DNA of 64,000 bases from Bidens hawaiensis (taxonomy: Eukaryota > Streptophyta > Magnoliopsida > Asterales > Asteraceae). Position numbers and translations under genes: made by a program. Each line of letters opens with the position of its first letter. The first letter of the stretch is position 1. The notes under the pieces are model-generated. The model saw only the letters and a program-made list of their open reading frames with translations, did no database searches and was not told the origin of the DNA. The stretch covers positions 62,001-126,000 of the forward strand of contig JAIQDT010002060.1 in NCBI GenBank assembly GCA_021521415.1, written 5' to 3'. Positions 33,709-45,453 of this stretch are shown here, piece by piece.

Positions 33709-33844
33709 AATAACTAGTTATCGAGTGGTGGTGGAATGGAAGTGAAAAAAATTGGAGTGTAAAGTGTAAACCGATAAGTTTGTTTGATGTTTTTGAGTTG
33801 GAGTGTTAAAACAAGTGATCATCCAACCCTTTATATACTTTTTT

Positions 33845-34135
33845 AGCTCAAAAACCGGTTCCAACGGCTATATTACCATTGGAACCGGTTACAACGGCTC
33901 TTTTTCGTAAAAAACCCGGCGGAGCCGGTTATTTTGGGTAGGAACCGAAATCGGGCTGGAACTGGTTCCGGGTAGGAATCCGGTAGGAACCGATTTTTTC
34001 AAAAATACATGGGTCCGGGTAGGGTTATCCGGGTATTATAATATTCTAACCGGGTATGGGGTATACCGGGTACAAACCGGAGCCGGTTCCGGGTCGGTTC
34101 CACCGGTTCGGGTCCGGAACCGGTTTTTTTTGTGC
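33845..34135 (-). repeat. hAT subterminal region rich in GGAACCGG motifs
   Basis: The block has many copies of ACCGGTT, GGAACCGG and CCGGGTA on both strands and ends AACCGGTTTTTTTTGTGCA, typical of hAT termini beginning with a GTGCACA-type repeat. It lies upstream of the transposase start at 33708 and probably is the right end of that transposon. No matching left terminus was found near 31.0-31.6 kb. Confidence 0.6.
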
Positions 34136-34408
34136 ACGTCTACTATTAATGATTCTGCAATATTTCTAAATCATTACAGGACCAAAACAATCATTTTTAT
34201 GATATGCAAGTTCCAAAAGGAAAAAACAAACCAAGGTTCAATTCTCTGGCAGGACAGTTTAAACGTAATCTTTTGTTACATATTTCCCTGCCATATCAGC
34301 CACGTAGTCAGCCGCCTTTCCATTATTTATAACCCAACTTTCTTTTATTTCATAGCATCAAACTTCAGACTAATCATACCCCTCTTGTGACAAATAGAAA
34401 AGCTAGTC
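34136..34408 (+). promoter_or_regulatory. Promoter region of the cysteine protease gene with TATA box
   Basis: TATTTATAA at 34324-34332 lies about 80 bp upstream of the ATG at 34409, in a good TATA position. A hAT end directly abuts the region's left side, so the promoter is at most about 270 bp before transposon sequence begins. Confidence 0.5.
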
Positions 34409-35563
34409 ATGGCATCCTCATCAAGATCAGTCATTGTAGCATTCTTGCTCGTTTTTGCAATATGCGCATGTCAAGTTACATCACGAAAACTAACCCAAGA
34501 GACCATGATGCAACGCCACGAACAATGGATGGCTCAGTACGGGCGCGTATATAAAGATGACGTGGAGAAAGAAATGCGGTTCAAGATATTTAGCAACAAT
34601 GTTGAATTTATAGAATCTTTCAACAAGGCTGGAAACCGTCCTTACAAACTGGGCGCTAACCAATTTGCTGACCAAACAAACGAGGAGTTCACAGCTGCTC
34701 GTAACGGCTACAAGGTCCCGTCTCATCTTGACTCACCCCGAGTCACACCATTTAGGTATGAAAATGTGACCGTTGTTCCACCCAGCATTGACTGGAGGAA
34801 AAAAGGTGCAGTCACCCCGGTCAAGGATCAAGGTCAATGCGGTAAGTTTAAGTCAGACTCCTTTTTATCCAACCTGTCCAAATATGAGTCTGACAATTCT
34901 TGGATCAGCTCCGTATCATATACATCTGGTACCCGTCTACACGATTTTATTTTTATTCTTTTCTAAACAGGAAGTTGTTGGGCCTTCTCAACCATAGCTG
35001 CTACCGAAGGGATAACTCAACTCACAACCGGAAAATTGATTTCACTCTCTGAGCAAGAGATAGTGGACTGTGACAGAACAAGCCAAGACCAAGGATGTGA
35101 AGGCGGGTACATGGAAGACGGGTTTGAATTCATCGTAAAAAACAAAGGCATTAACACGGAAGTAGGCTACCCATACCAAGCCGCTGACGGAACCTGCAAC
35201 GTTAAGGAAGAAGCCGTTCACGCTGCAAAAATCAGTGGGTATGAAAAGGTGCCGGCTAACAGTGAACAGGCATTACTACAGGCGGTGGCGAACCAACCTG
35301 TGTCAGTTTCTATTGATGCAAGTGGATATGCTTTCCAGTTGTACTCGAGTGGGGTTTTTACTGGAGATTGTGGGACTGATTTGGATCATGGTGTGACAGC
35401 AGTCGGGTATGGAACGACTGATGATGGTACAAAGTATTGGTTGGTCAAGAACTCATGGGGTGCGAGTTGGGGTGATGCTGGATACATAATGATGGAAAGA
35501 GATGTTAGTGCTAAAGAAGGCCTTTGCGGTATTGCTATGGATTCATCTTATCCAACCGCATAA
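34409..35563 (+). CDS. Papain-type cysteine protease, SAG39/SAG12-like, two exons
   Basis: Exons 34409-34841 and 34971-35563 (GT..AG, phase 1) encode 341 aa, full length for the family. Residues about 7-25 are a secretory signal ([16 protein letters not shown]). The I29 inhibitory prodomain follows with ERFNIN-type spacing ([20 protein letters not shown]) and [11 protein letters not shown]. The mature enzyme begins near [19 protein letters not shown]. Catalytic residues are all present: oxyanion-hole Gln141, Cys147 (CGSCWAF), His284 (LDHGV) and Asn305 (KNSWG). Such proteases act in vacuoles or secretory bodies during senescence, remobilisation and defence. There is no C-terminal granulin or KDEL signal. 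The intron falls one residue before the active-site Ser-Cys, as is common in this subfamily. The gene converges with the bL34 gene, stops 361 bp apart. Confidence 0.95.
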
Positions 35564-35924
35564 GGTTGCTCATAATCTATGTTTCCTCACAACCCGAAAT
35601 GCAATATATGTAATCTTGTTCATATGTATGTTTGTAAGTATGTTACTTTAAAAATCCCATGTACATACTTCATTAATGAAATGCTATTCTATATCATGCT
35701 CCTTAGTTCGTAGACCATAACCTTCAATGGGGTGAGACGGTGGGTATGCGCATGCTAAAATCAAAAGTCTTTATATGAAACTTACAACTAAAGAGGACAT
35801 ATTGCTTAACACAAATGGTCACATAAGACATGTTTCATTAAGTGACATCAAACTTTAAAACAAAGATTACATGAATACAAAAACCTGCATAGCATAGGCA
35901 AATGTGGTTGACCTAAGTTGTCGA
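35564..35924. other. Shared 3' region between convergent genes
   Basis: It probably contains the protease 3' UTR (TTAATGAAATGC near 35672 as poly(A) signal candidate) and the bL34 3' UTR on the other strand. No other gene is seen. Confidence 0.45.
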
Positions 35925-37172
35925 TCAAGCCCGTTTTCCACTACTTGGGTTAGACTTGGTGCAGAGAGTCCAACGGCCCTTGGCTCTCCTGCGCCTCAAC
36001 ACGGCCCTTCCATTAGCAGTCTTCATTCGTAAACGAAAACCATGAGTGCGTGCTAACGACTTGCGTGACCTGTTTCTCTTTGTTTGAGCAAGTTGAAACT
36101 TTTTTCCAGCCCTAACCACTAGACTACGCCTGGTCACCGGTTCTAACCCGCTTCTAGAGCTGAGATCCAACCCCAATGATGAACCTATTATCAATTAGCA
36201 AGTGTTCTTCAACAATTGAGTACAATGTGTTGACTATTTTAAAGTCAACATACCCAAAAGCAAAGGTGTGCATGAAACCGAAAACCCAATCCGAAAACAA
36301 AAACACTAGAGAAACCAAACCGAAATGACGGAACCAAAACAAAAACCGACAATTTGGTTTATGTTCTTGTAAAAACCGAAGTTTCGTTCAGTAACGGTTT
36401 TGCGTGTAATTAAAACATAAAAACCCAAACCAACCCGCACTTAGAGATTTTCATTTTCTAATTTGAAATTTAAGTAATTTATAATAATTTAATATATAGC
36501 ATAACAAAATTATTTTAGCCCCCAACGCAAAATAATCAATTAGCCATCAACCAACAAAAACTAAAAAATAAAATTTACACCGAAATTCATTATTTTTGCC
36601 CAATTTTTTTCTAGTCACACAAATAGTAAAACAGAAAAAGCCGAAAACCGTACCGAACCCTAACCAAAAACCAAAACTGAAACCAAACTATTTTTAAAAA
36701 CTCGAAAACCGAAATTTCGATTTTTGGCTCGATTTTCTCCCAAACCGAATCCTACCCAAAATTACAATGCAGACCAACATTAATCAATATAAAATTATAA
36801 ACCCTAACTTTCACATTAACTCAAAACCCAAATTCTCTACATGAAATTCATCAACGAATTGACGAAATTAACCTCAAGAGACCAAATATTAGAACAAAAA
36901 ACCATGAATTTATTATTAGATTTTTATCAAAACTGGCCTGCAAAATGAAACTGCTAGTATAGTTTAATTTCACGATACCGGAGAATGCAGAAGAAGATGA
37001 GGATAAGTTGAGTGATGAAGACGACACAAATGAGCAGTGAAGAAGCCCTGAGGATTTAACCGCTTTTAGCGACACGGAGCTTCGTGTTGTTCGACCAGAA
37101 TTCATGAAAGGAAGTGAAGCTGTTGTTGTACTCTGTGCTCCGAATCTCGTACACACAGATGAGACACGCCAT
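35925..37172 (-). CDS. RPL34: Chloroplast ribosomal protein bL34 (nuclear-encoded), two exons, start out of frame
   Basis: Exon 2 (36184-35925) encodes the bL34 core: [18 protein letters not shown], a basic [20 protein letters not shown] run and a C-terminal [10 protein letters not shown], typical of plastid bL34. Exon 1 (to 36979) encodes a Ser/Thr-rich plastid transit peptide ([35 protein letters not shown]). The intron 36185-36978 is GT..AG and phase 1. The expected ATG at 37172-37170, in an ACCATGG context, is out of frame with the transit peptide: the exons sum to 454 nt, one base too many. Possible explanations are a one-base insertion or sequencing error just after the ATG, or initiation at the in-frame Met at 37105-37103, which would give 128 aa with a shorter transit peptide. 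The protein is part of the large subunit of the plastid ribosome. Confidence 0.85.
36260..36770. repeat. AACCGAAA-rich miniature inside the bL34 intron
   Basis: The intron is largely filled by a block starting GGTGTGCATGAAACCG with many AAACCGAAA/CCAAACCG motifs, ending near ACCGAATCCTACCC. Composition and the TGTGCA start resemble hAT subterminal regions elsewhere in the window. Exact ends and a target-site duplication were not found. Confidence 0.5.
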
Positions 37173-37385
37173 GGTTTTGTTTGCTGATAGATTGCCGTTA
37201 TCCTCTTCTTCAACAGCCTTATCGATAGAGAAGAAGAAGAAGAATAGAAAAGGGCTGTTTCTCGGCGATAGAAATGGGCTGGGCTGGGCTCACTTTAGTT
37301 TGATCCATGCTTTGGGCCTCGACCCATTTTCTTTCCAGACTTTATGGATGAGATTGCAATCATTTGGAAGCGCGGCCCAATGGAA
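37173..37385 (-). promoter_or_regulatory. 5' region of the bL34 gene
   Basis: Short unique stretch upstream of the bL34 ATG with a purine-rich segment on the plus strand and repeated GGGCTGGGC (GCCCA on the coding strand, a motif common in promoters of plant translation genes). No TATA box is evident. The next hAT-like block begins near 37390. Confidence 0.35.
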
Positions 37386-37389
37386 CTAG

Positions 37390-37925
37390 AGGTGAGGTGC
37401 ACAAATTAGTGGAGGTGTAAAATTTCTTTGTATCTAGGTTTCTACTATCTGAACCTGTTTCCTACATGTACTGATAATGCATGCATTTCAGTATCAAAAC
37501 CTGTGTCCGAGACCAGACCCAGTTTATACCTGAAAATCGGAACCGGATTTTTCAATACTCAAAACCAGGTTTTCAAATACCCGAAAAATACATGAAAAAT
37601 ACTCGAAAAATACCCAAAACAAGTGCAGCCCCTTAAAAAGTCAATTTGTACCCGAAAAGTACCTGGAAAAAACCCGTATACAAGGTTTTTTCAATATCCG
37701 GAAATATGGTATTAAAATACCCGGTTTTAAAATATCCGGTTCTATACCCATCCTGAACCTGGTGCATAGGGTATGATTTTTTAGACAATACCCGAACCCG
37801 AACCCGAACCCGAACCCTACCCGGATATTACCAATACCCGATTTTTCAATACCCAGTCATACCTGAACCCGGTTCCGTACTCGGAACCGGGTATTAGAAA
37901 ACACCAATTTGTGCATTTCTATAAA
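37390..37925. repeat. hAT-like miniature with CCGAACCCG array
   Basis: It starts near TAGAGGTGAGGTGCACAAATT and ends AATTTGTGCATTTCTA, giving inverted GTGCACAAATT/AATTTGTGCA termini. The interior is full of AATACCCG/CGAAAAATAC and a CCGAACCCGAACCCG stretch at about 37795-37815. No ORF. Confidence 0.55.
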
Positions 37926-38040
37926 TTAGTTCTCGATTTGGTTTGGTTTGGAACTGCTTCGGTTTCTGGTCAACATGGTCAAAACCGTTGCTGGGGAGCG
38001 GTTTGGTTTGGGTTGGTTTGAAACCACATGCGTGTGCGGA

Positions 38041-38220
38041 CATACTGACCGGTTTTAAATTGTGTTTTGCTTATAAACTACAAAATGGTCTTATTAATTT
38101 CAGTTCCAAACTGCTTCCACTGAATTAGGTCATACTGACTGGTTTTAAATTGTGTTTTGCTTATAAACTACAAAATGGTTTTATTAATTTTAGTTCCAAA
38201 CTGCTTCCAGTGAATTAGGT
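38041..38220. repeat. Tandem duplication of a 90-bp unit
   Basis: CATACTGACCGGTTTT at 38041 recurs at 38131 as CATACTGACTGGTTTT; the two 90-bp units differ at about four positions, three of them C to T. It is local sequence of no known function. Confidence 0.85.
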
Positions 38221-38817
38221 CTCGGGTCAGTCCGCTTTCAGTTTGGTCCGTATTTGGGTTCGATTAACTTGGAAGGCATATCAGATTTGAAGTAGATTAA
38301 TGCCTTGTATATCATATTCTTTTTAACAGTTTGATAGAATAATAAAAATATGCAAGGTTTAATTTTAAAACCATTACTTTTTTTTAATAAACTATACGAT
38401 ATTTTTATTTCTCTAATACAACACTTTAACTTATATAAATGCGTTACTCATCTAGTCTTTATTTATAATAAAAAAATTGATTAAATGCTTTAAACAATTG
38501 GATTTATTGTAAAAATATATTTAATAATAAAAAATAAATGTAAACGATGGTAATGATATGAAAATGAAAGGATTTGAAAGAACGTATGATTGAAGAGAAA
38601 CTTGGTATTTATAAATATTTGTAAAAGTCTGATTTGACACCTCACTAGACACGTTTATATGTTTTTGAGTTGGAAAATGGTATGACATATTTTTAAACAT
38701 TTGAATGTATGCATAATTGGTTTCGATGAAATCGTTGACTATATAAATACAAAGCAAATTCGGTACGCAAGTTTGTGTGGTTAGTAGTGGTGCTAGCATT
38801 GTGTCTTTACATCCAAG
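38221..38817. other. AT-rich non-coding interval
   Basis: I see nothing coding. The ORF at 38521-38799 lacks recognisable features. Confidence 0.35.
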
Positions 38818-39230
38818 ATAAGCTTTAGTATCAATTTTTGGTCTCTTCTTATTATTTTTCTAGAATTAAGTAAAGCATTGTACATTTGTTGCATTAATTA
38901 AACAATTAAACGGAAAAAGAGAATACCAAAATATTCTATAAATAAGAAAAAGTATAATCAACTTTGAATAAATTATTCTATTAATAAGCTTCAGTATCAA
39001 ATTTTTGCTGAAATGCCGCTTTTTTATTTAAAAAAATATCAAATTTTATTCTCTTTTTATTATTTTTAGAATTAAGTAAAACATTGTATAATTGCTGCAT
39101 TAATTAAACAATTAAACCGGAAAAGAGAACAACAAACTATTCTATTTGTTTTTTTCGAACTGTAAAATATTATTCTACCAATAACAAAAAGTAATCAACT
39201 TTTAATAAATTATTACTATAACATTCTTGC
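38818..39230. repeat. Diverged tandem duplication of about 190 bp
   Basis: Two successive blocks share AGAATTAAGTAAAGCATTGT, TGCATTAATTAAACAATTAA and a TCAACTTT.AATAAATTATT stretch in the same order, first near 38870-38975 and again near 39068-39215. They have substantial divergence and indels. No function assigned. Confidence 0.6.
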
Positions 39231-41115
39231 CGAATGTTTAAGGGACTGTTAAGCAATTTTATGTTGAATTATAAGACCGATTAAGAGGTTTCATTTAAAT
39301 CATTAAGTATGTTTCTGAAACTTATTCGTTAAAAGGTTTCATGAACCATTAAAAATGTGTATTTTTAACGAACTAAACGCACTCCATGGCATTTGTTGAA
39401 GTTGTAGGTTATCAAACACTTTGTCAATCCTTAGTACTCTTCATATGATCCAACCAACGAACAAAAAATCACTAGTTTACCGCTCCCTTTAGAAGTGATA
39501 CTGGCATACTGCTAAAATCTTTAACCAAATTGCATGATTGGATAGAAAGTTTGCGCCGTGAACTAGTTTGGGCACATATATTTTTATACCAAAGAAGTAA
39601 TCAGAAGGTGATTAGCTGATTCGTTTTCCTTCCTCGCTTAGTAGACACTGAAGTAATGGGAATGCCTCGGCTAACTTGATCATGAAGCATCCAACGTATG
39701 GATTCGGTTTAACACAACCCTCCAACCAAAAAGCTTTCAAAGAATAAAGAAATGAGGACAGGTCACAACCAAAATGAACAGACATGCGCGTATTCTTGGT
39801 TTTCCCAAAATAGCAAAACTTGATCCCGTGTTATCATCATTATATGGTGGTTCTGACTTGGGACAAATATAGGTCCAAAATATACATAAGAAATGAATTC
39901 TAATTAAAGAAGTTGATGTTGTGGAAGTTCTTATTTTGAAAGAGAGAAAAAAAATAAGCTTGACCTAATTATATAATTTTGGTGGTTTTACTCTTAATAT
40001 TTAAGTATATGTTTTTGTTATGCAAGTATTAATTTGTTGTCATTGAATAATTATTCTGTTATGAATACATTATATTTTTTTAATCAATTATTGGTAGTTA
40101 TAATAGGGTTTGCATGCTTCCTACAATTTATGATTTTTGTCAAGATTAGCTCACAATAAGACACTCCTCTTACCATCTTTTATCTTCATAATCCAGTAGA
40201 CCATAACAGGCAATCATGATCGAAAAATGATTATATTGAAAATGAGATTGGCTATTAAAAATAAAAACCCTATATCATTGTCTTATACTTAAACTAATTC
40301 ATCATCATGATTATTTCTTATATGGAAAATATATGTACATCTGAGTCAATCCTGTTAATTTTAAATTCTATCAGCTGGTATAATCCTCATCATCAACAAT
40401 GAGTATAAGGCACCCCATTGTGGAGGTGCCAAAAGCTAAGTCACACGCCAATGCCGGCGCTAAACCACAACACCATCATTATCACTCGGACGCTAAACCT
40501 ATTTTTACCCTTCAACGCCATCCCATTAACGCCCTGCTCTTTTTTGATGGGTGTGTCCACTTCAAACTCACCAATCAGATGCCAACACACACACACATAT
40601 GTTATTTTATATTTTTTTAAATATTAGTTAAAACTCAACTCGTTAGGTGAGGAACTAGCTAGTTAAAATCTCACTTCCTGCATGACAGTGGTATGATGTT
40701 TTAAGTAGACCCTTCTAGTTAATCTACGATACACAGCCTAATAGTTATATAATTATTTTCCCCAGCATATTAAAATGTATTTATGTGATCAATTAGTTTG
40801 GTTTTTTTGGGCTGCATGGATGGGTGGTTTGGTAATGTGGTAGGGCTTTACTGCTTCATACACTGCGTCGGGTCGGTATGAAGGTGGCTGTATGGAGGTG
40901 GGTTGCAAAATTTTACCGGCACGACAAAGGAGTGTTGTGGGCCTCTTTCTTTTACTCTCACACAGTAACAATTCAGATATTTTGTAATCGTATTCGTATT
41001 TGTTTTATCGACTTGAGAACGTAACTCGGATCTTTATTATTAATAAAATCATGCATTTATAAGTATTTATGGATGCATTTTCATTTCATATCCTTTATGT
41101 TATTCAAACTAGTCA
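39231..41115. other. Intergenic region without recognised gene
   Basis: Both strands were read; the small ORFs (40399-40627, 40789-40971) have no domain or splice-consistent continuation. About 40400-40590 is less AT-rich (GGCACCCCATTGTGGAGGTG, CGCCAATGCCGGCGC) and may be a degraded miniature. Confidence 0.35.
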
Positions 41116-41119
41116 TTTA

Positions 41120-42400
41120 GTGCTTAAAAACCCTTAAAAGGCCAAAAATTAACATCTTCTAAAGCACAAGGACTAAATCTAAAAAAAGCAAAACCCCCAC
41201 CCCTTGACCACGCCACGCCACGCCACGCGACCAAGTAAGGTGAGGTGGTTGTGTGGCGTGGCCACTTGTCTGCACCAGATTTCTTGTTTATTTTAGCTCC
41301 TAGTTCGTATTTTAGTGCAAAATCGGTTATTTTTGGACCAAATCGCATGTTTTAAGGCCCAAGAAAACTAACCTAGTGTTGGTACATGTCCACGTTCATT
41401 AACCCCTTCAACAAGAACAAATTTTGATGAGTTTTCAGTTGATTTAGTCATTAAATGAGATTCGGTTACTTAAACGAGTTTTTTAACTAAAATTTGCTTG
41501 TGCCTACCTATCCTATATAAACAAGTCATTAAGCATCTGCCAAACTCTTCCCTAAACCCTAATATAAGCTCTCCTAGCCCGTCGCCCTCCAAGAACCCTC
41601 GATTTCTCTTCCGTTCTTGCTATTTACTCGAAGTTACAAGTGTTTATGTTGACTTTGCTTTATTATCAGCCTTTGACTCCGCTTTTTTGCATCGATTCAA
41701 GTGGACTCTGGGTAAGTTGTTCATTATTACTCATTAGTCAATAATGCTCAATCAATTTATGAAATTAAGGGGAATTGACGAGTCAATTTGACTCCAACCC
41801 GTTTAAGGGTATACTAGTCAACAACTTTGACCAATCATTTTCTATCACTTCTGGTCAGAACCGACTTTCGGTCTAGAATACTTGTATTTTTGTTTCGATA
41901 TTTTAAGGCTACTGACCAAAATCTGACTTTCGACTTGCTGTTCGGATTCTGGTCGGTACCAGCTCACTTAATCGTTAAATATCTCATAACCGGAGTTTTA
42001 AACATCCGTTTGGAACGATTACAACGGCTATGTTCTTGGTTTTAACTGTAGTTATTTGTCTCAAAGTTTAAGGTCTGTTCGGTTTGTCTTAGACGATGCG
42101 TTAAAGGACGATTTACTTATTTTATTATCTTTTATTCTTATTTTTTACGAACTCAGCTAAGCAATAAGGTGAGATATCATTCCCCTTTTATTTTACTAAT
42201 TTTTAATAACTTTTGGGGACATATGCGTACTAGTACATATTTTTATATTATTTATATACACAAACTAGCAATCGTAATTATTGTGTGTATTCAATTAAAT
42301 GCTAATTGCTACTTGTTTAAGTTTTTATTTTATCGCATTCGGAGAGGTCTATCATAATCACACTATAGTATGATCATACGACCGTCACAGTAGCCAACGC
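41120..42400 (+). mobile_element. Possible LTR fragment with TATA box and leader
   Basis: CCTATATAAAC at about 41511-41521 is a good TATA box, followed by a leader with AAACCCTAATATAAGC and, near 42163, AAGGTGAGATATCATTCCCC, a stretch resembling the end of LTR leaders. Upstream, CCACGCCACGCCACGC at about 41210-41230 can pair with GTGGCGTGG at about 41253. No coding domain or second LTR is seen, so the assignment is tentative. Confidence 0.35.
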
Positions 42401-42433
42401 TCGATTCGCATGGCAATGGTCAACTGACACATT

Positions 42434-42823
42434 ACTTTTTTTTTCGAACTATGAACTTTTATAAACACCAATACCCAAAAAGAAACAGCGAAACATGCCC
42501 TACCTCCACATGCCGGAGCACAAAGCGACACCAAAAAAAGAAACAAGTTACATGACTTTAAATTTACACCAGTCCAACCACTCTATCTATCTATGTTTTG
42601 ATCTATATTTAAACCAAATGAATCCGAGTGTTTTAATGTATCCTATTATCTCTTCCAACTTGACATCCTTGCCTTCAAACACCTTTTCATTTCTAGCCTT
42701 CCAAATACTCCAACAAGCGATAATGAAGATCCCGTGTAACGCCTCTTTTCTCCAAACAATATTTTCATACAAAAATGCATATTTTCTCCAAACAAAACCT
42801 ACAAAAATGAATCCTAGAAACAA
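42434..42823 (-). pseudogene. 3' end of an L1-type LINE
   Basis: The minus-strand frame 42823-42587 ends with ACWSIWKARNEKVFEGK and GFIWFKYRSK, the C-terminal pattern of plant L1 LINE reverse-transcriptase proteins (zf-RVT region). Downstream on that strand comes a short UTR and an A-run (poly-T at 42434-42443 on the plus strand). Only the last 80 or so codons remain. Its 5' break abuts the Myb-like ORF start. Confidence 0.7.
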
Positions 42824-44162
42824 CCCGAACCATCCATCCCCTCTTTTTGGGCAATACCATGCTCCGCAAAACCAACCGAGCGTAAACTTTCAATGGTTCC
42901 TGAACCAACCGAACCTATACTATCAATTTCCTTTTCCTGACCCGAACTTAAGCATGTACACCAACTTCCTCAACCCCCAAAACCCCATGCCGGTGTTCGG
43001 GTCTAGCCAATCGGAGCCGAAGTCGGTGATGGTGACGGTGCGGGAGACTCAAACGACACTGGCCTCCGGTTCAACCCAAAAGGCGGCCTGTAAACACAAA
43101 AAGAAGAAACTGGGGGAGCACGATGCCATGTGAGCACCCATGGACGGAGGATGAGGAACTAGCTCTCACAAAAGCTTGGATTGCCATTTCGGAGGATCCT
43201 AACGTTGGTAAGTTACTAATATTAAGTATTTATTTAACTTTATTTTGTATTTATTAAAACTAATATTAATTACTAAAATAATTTTAATTGTAGCAACTTT
43301 CAAGCCGCCGATATATTTTAGATGAAATTATTCAAAGCTTGGCTCGACCTAACGGGCAAACCGGAAGAATACCGGGGTAAAGAAGCGGTTTAAGCCCATT
43401 GGAAGTTCATCAATCAAGAATGCCAAAAATATGCTGGGATATACAACTGATTGAGTGGACCCGGTTGCGTAGCGGGCAAAACGACTCCAACATCCAATCT
43501 CGAGTGTTAAGCGACTTGCAAATTCAAGGGCAACAGGAAGGGCGGCAAGGGAAGTCGTTCAAACATTTAAGTTATTAGGAGAAACTTCTGGTTTGCCCGA
43601 AATAGAAAAGGGTACCCACTGTTCCGGTCGCTCGACAATCCGACGCATTATCCCGGGCTACAAAAAAGTCGAAGACTTCGTCTTCGGCAAATCCGAGCAC
43701 ACCCGCAACACCTCCGATGGTTGTAACTACAACCTCATTGATAAGGATGACTCGGTTAATTTAGACGACGACGGCGTACAAGAGTTGGCTCGACTTCGCA
43801 GGAGAGGAAGAAAAAAGAATATGAAAAATGTGGAGGGTTCGTCGTCGTCACGAGTCGATGCAGGGGCCAACAAAGAAATCGAACATCTAAACGAGGTGTT
43901 CGGTCATTTCGAAACCTATGCCGTGGAACGTACCGCTACCTCCCAACAAACCAACGAGCGGCTTGCAAGTCTATATGAATTGCGGAAAATGGGACGAGAC
44001 TACGAGTTACTCGTCGCGAACGGGTTTATCGAAGAGGCCACATTATTGAAAGAACAACGAGTACAAAAAGACGCGAATATTATAGTTTTTAGTTTTATGT
44101 TTTTTTTATTTTTTTTTGGTATTTATTTTTTAATTTTAATGTATTTTTATTTATTTATTTAA
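42807..44162 (+). pseudogene. Harbinger-associated Myb/trihelix-like gene, broken
   Basis: It starts at ATG 42807 with an Asn/Pro-rich leader (MNPRNNPNHPSP). After a frameshift near 43130 comes PWTEDEELALTKAWIAIS, the Myb-like helix of proteins encoded beside PIF/Harbinger transposases. An intron-like gap (GTAAGT near 43208, TTGTAG near 43292) is followed by LFKAWLDLTGKPEEYRG. In-frame stops then interrupt, for example near 43391 and 43449. The C-terminal part 43593-44098 has the acidic, then basic, then helical pattern (RRRGRKKN, MGRDYELLVANG). The transmembrane-looking end is AT-rich 3' flank. No Harbinger transposase is nearby. Confidence 0.65.
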
Positions 44163-45453
44163 TGAGTTTTTATTTGTTTAATTTAATTAAAAATAATAAT
44201 TAAAAAAAAATATGATATGGCAATGAAGGAGTTACAACACCATTACATCCTAAAACAAAGACTCACTTTTTGCTGACCGGACGTCACATGTCACAAATCG
44301 TCCATTTTGTAGCCCCTTCAGTACACATAGCTTAAATAAATTATTTTAAACACCCCCTGCATACGTGACGGTGATGTGGAGTGATTTAAACCCCTCCACA
44401 TAGCTTTAGTGGGAGGACACATATGCACACACATGCCACGATTTGTATAGTAGTGGGTATGACACATATAATTGCATTTGAAGGGACAAGAGGAAGTGTC
44501 TTCTCTATCATCTTGCTTACGGTTCAGGCTTTTAACACATTGAAGCAAAATGGATGCGAGTCCACTACTCGTTCCTAAAAGTGCATGTCTTGGAGTTTCC
44601 ACTATCTTTCATATGCAACGATATGATTTTGAGGTAGTAGGTATATTCATTATTCAATGATAATCATTGAGTAGCTGGCCTACACGAAAACAATAACAAA
44701 AGAAAAACGAGGGCAACCGAGGATAGTAAGCAGTCAATTACGAGCGTGGCATAAGGCATATGTTACCGGTCAAGTGACCATGTATAATTTTTTTTATATT
44801 ATATTGTATATATATGTATATAACCGAAACCCAAGTAACCTCATATATACTTCTATGCTAAAAGTTTGCATTATTGACATAAGTCATGTTGACGTCAAGA
44901 AGTAAACTAGTTGGAAAACGAAATCTAGGATTCTACGGGCAGAGATTAGTTTATATGACCATCTACAAAAAGTTTATAAAATTAAATGCGTTGGAGGTGA
45001 GATGGAAATCATGCTCGCAAGTAGAAAATGGCCAACATGTATAATTGTTACTAACCACGCTTTAAACTTGTAAAAATCATTTAAATATGCGAGTTTTACC
45101 TTTTAACTTTAAGTTACGCCTATGTAGTACATTTAAAACACCAATTAACATGATAAGGCTATTTAGTGAATTTTATAGGTAAGTTCACCAAAACTCATCA
45201 CTTATGTTCTTTAATTACTTTACCTTGAATACACATCACAAATGAGGTATTTTTAACATTTTTATTTCATATTGGATTGTTAAAACATATATAATAAATA
45301 CTCCCAAATTACACGAAGTTAGAATAGTTCCCCCCAAAGCCCACATCTTTTAGCCAATCTAACATGTTTACGCAATCTAACAGCTTTTATGCTTCCAAAT
45401 TGATGTCCTTCGTTGCCTTTCTCAATTACTAAGTTATTTTCACACTATCTTTA
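44163..45453. other. Non-coding AT-rich interval
   Basis: No gene is seen. About 44215-44400 resembles 3' flank and terminus of a miniature (TATGGCAATGAAGGAG.., CCCCTCC) but was not bounded. Confidence 0.35.

Noticed and set aside
36851..37213. Complete 120-aa minus-strand protein
   Set aside because: Only its middle is the bL34 transit peptide. It runs into the intron past a GT donor, and its N-terminus uses a non-ATG start in the 5' region.
40399..40627. Overlapping 73- and 69-aa ORFs
   Set aside because: Two overlapping frames with no domain, start context or splice partners; more likely a degraded repeat.
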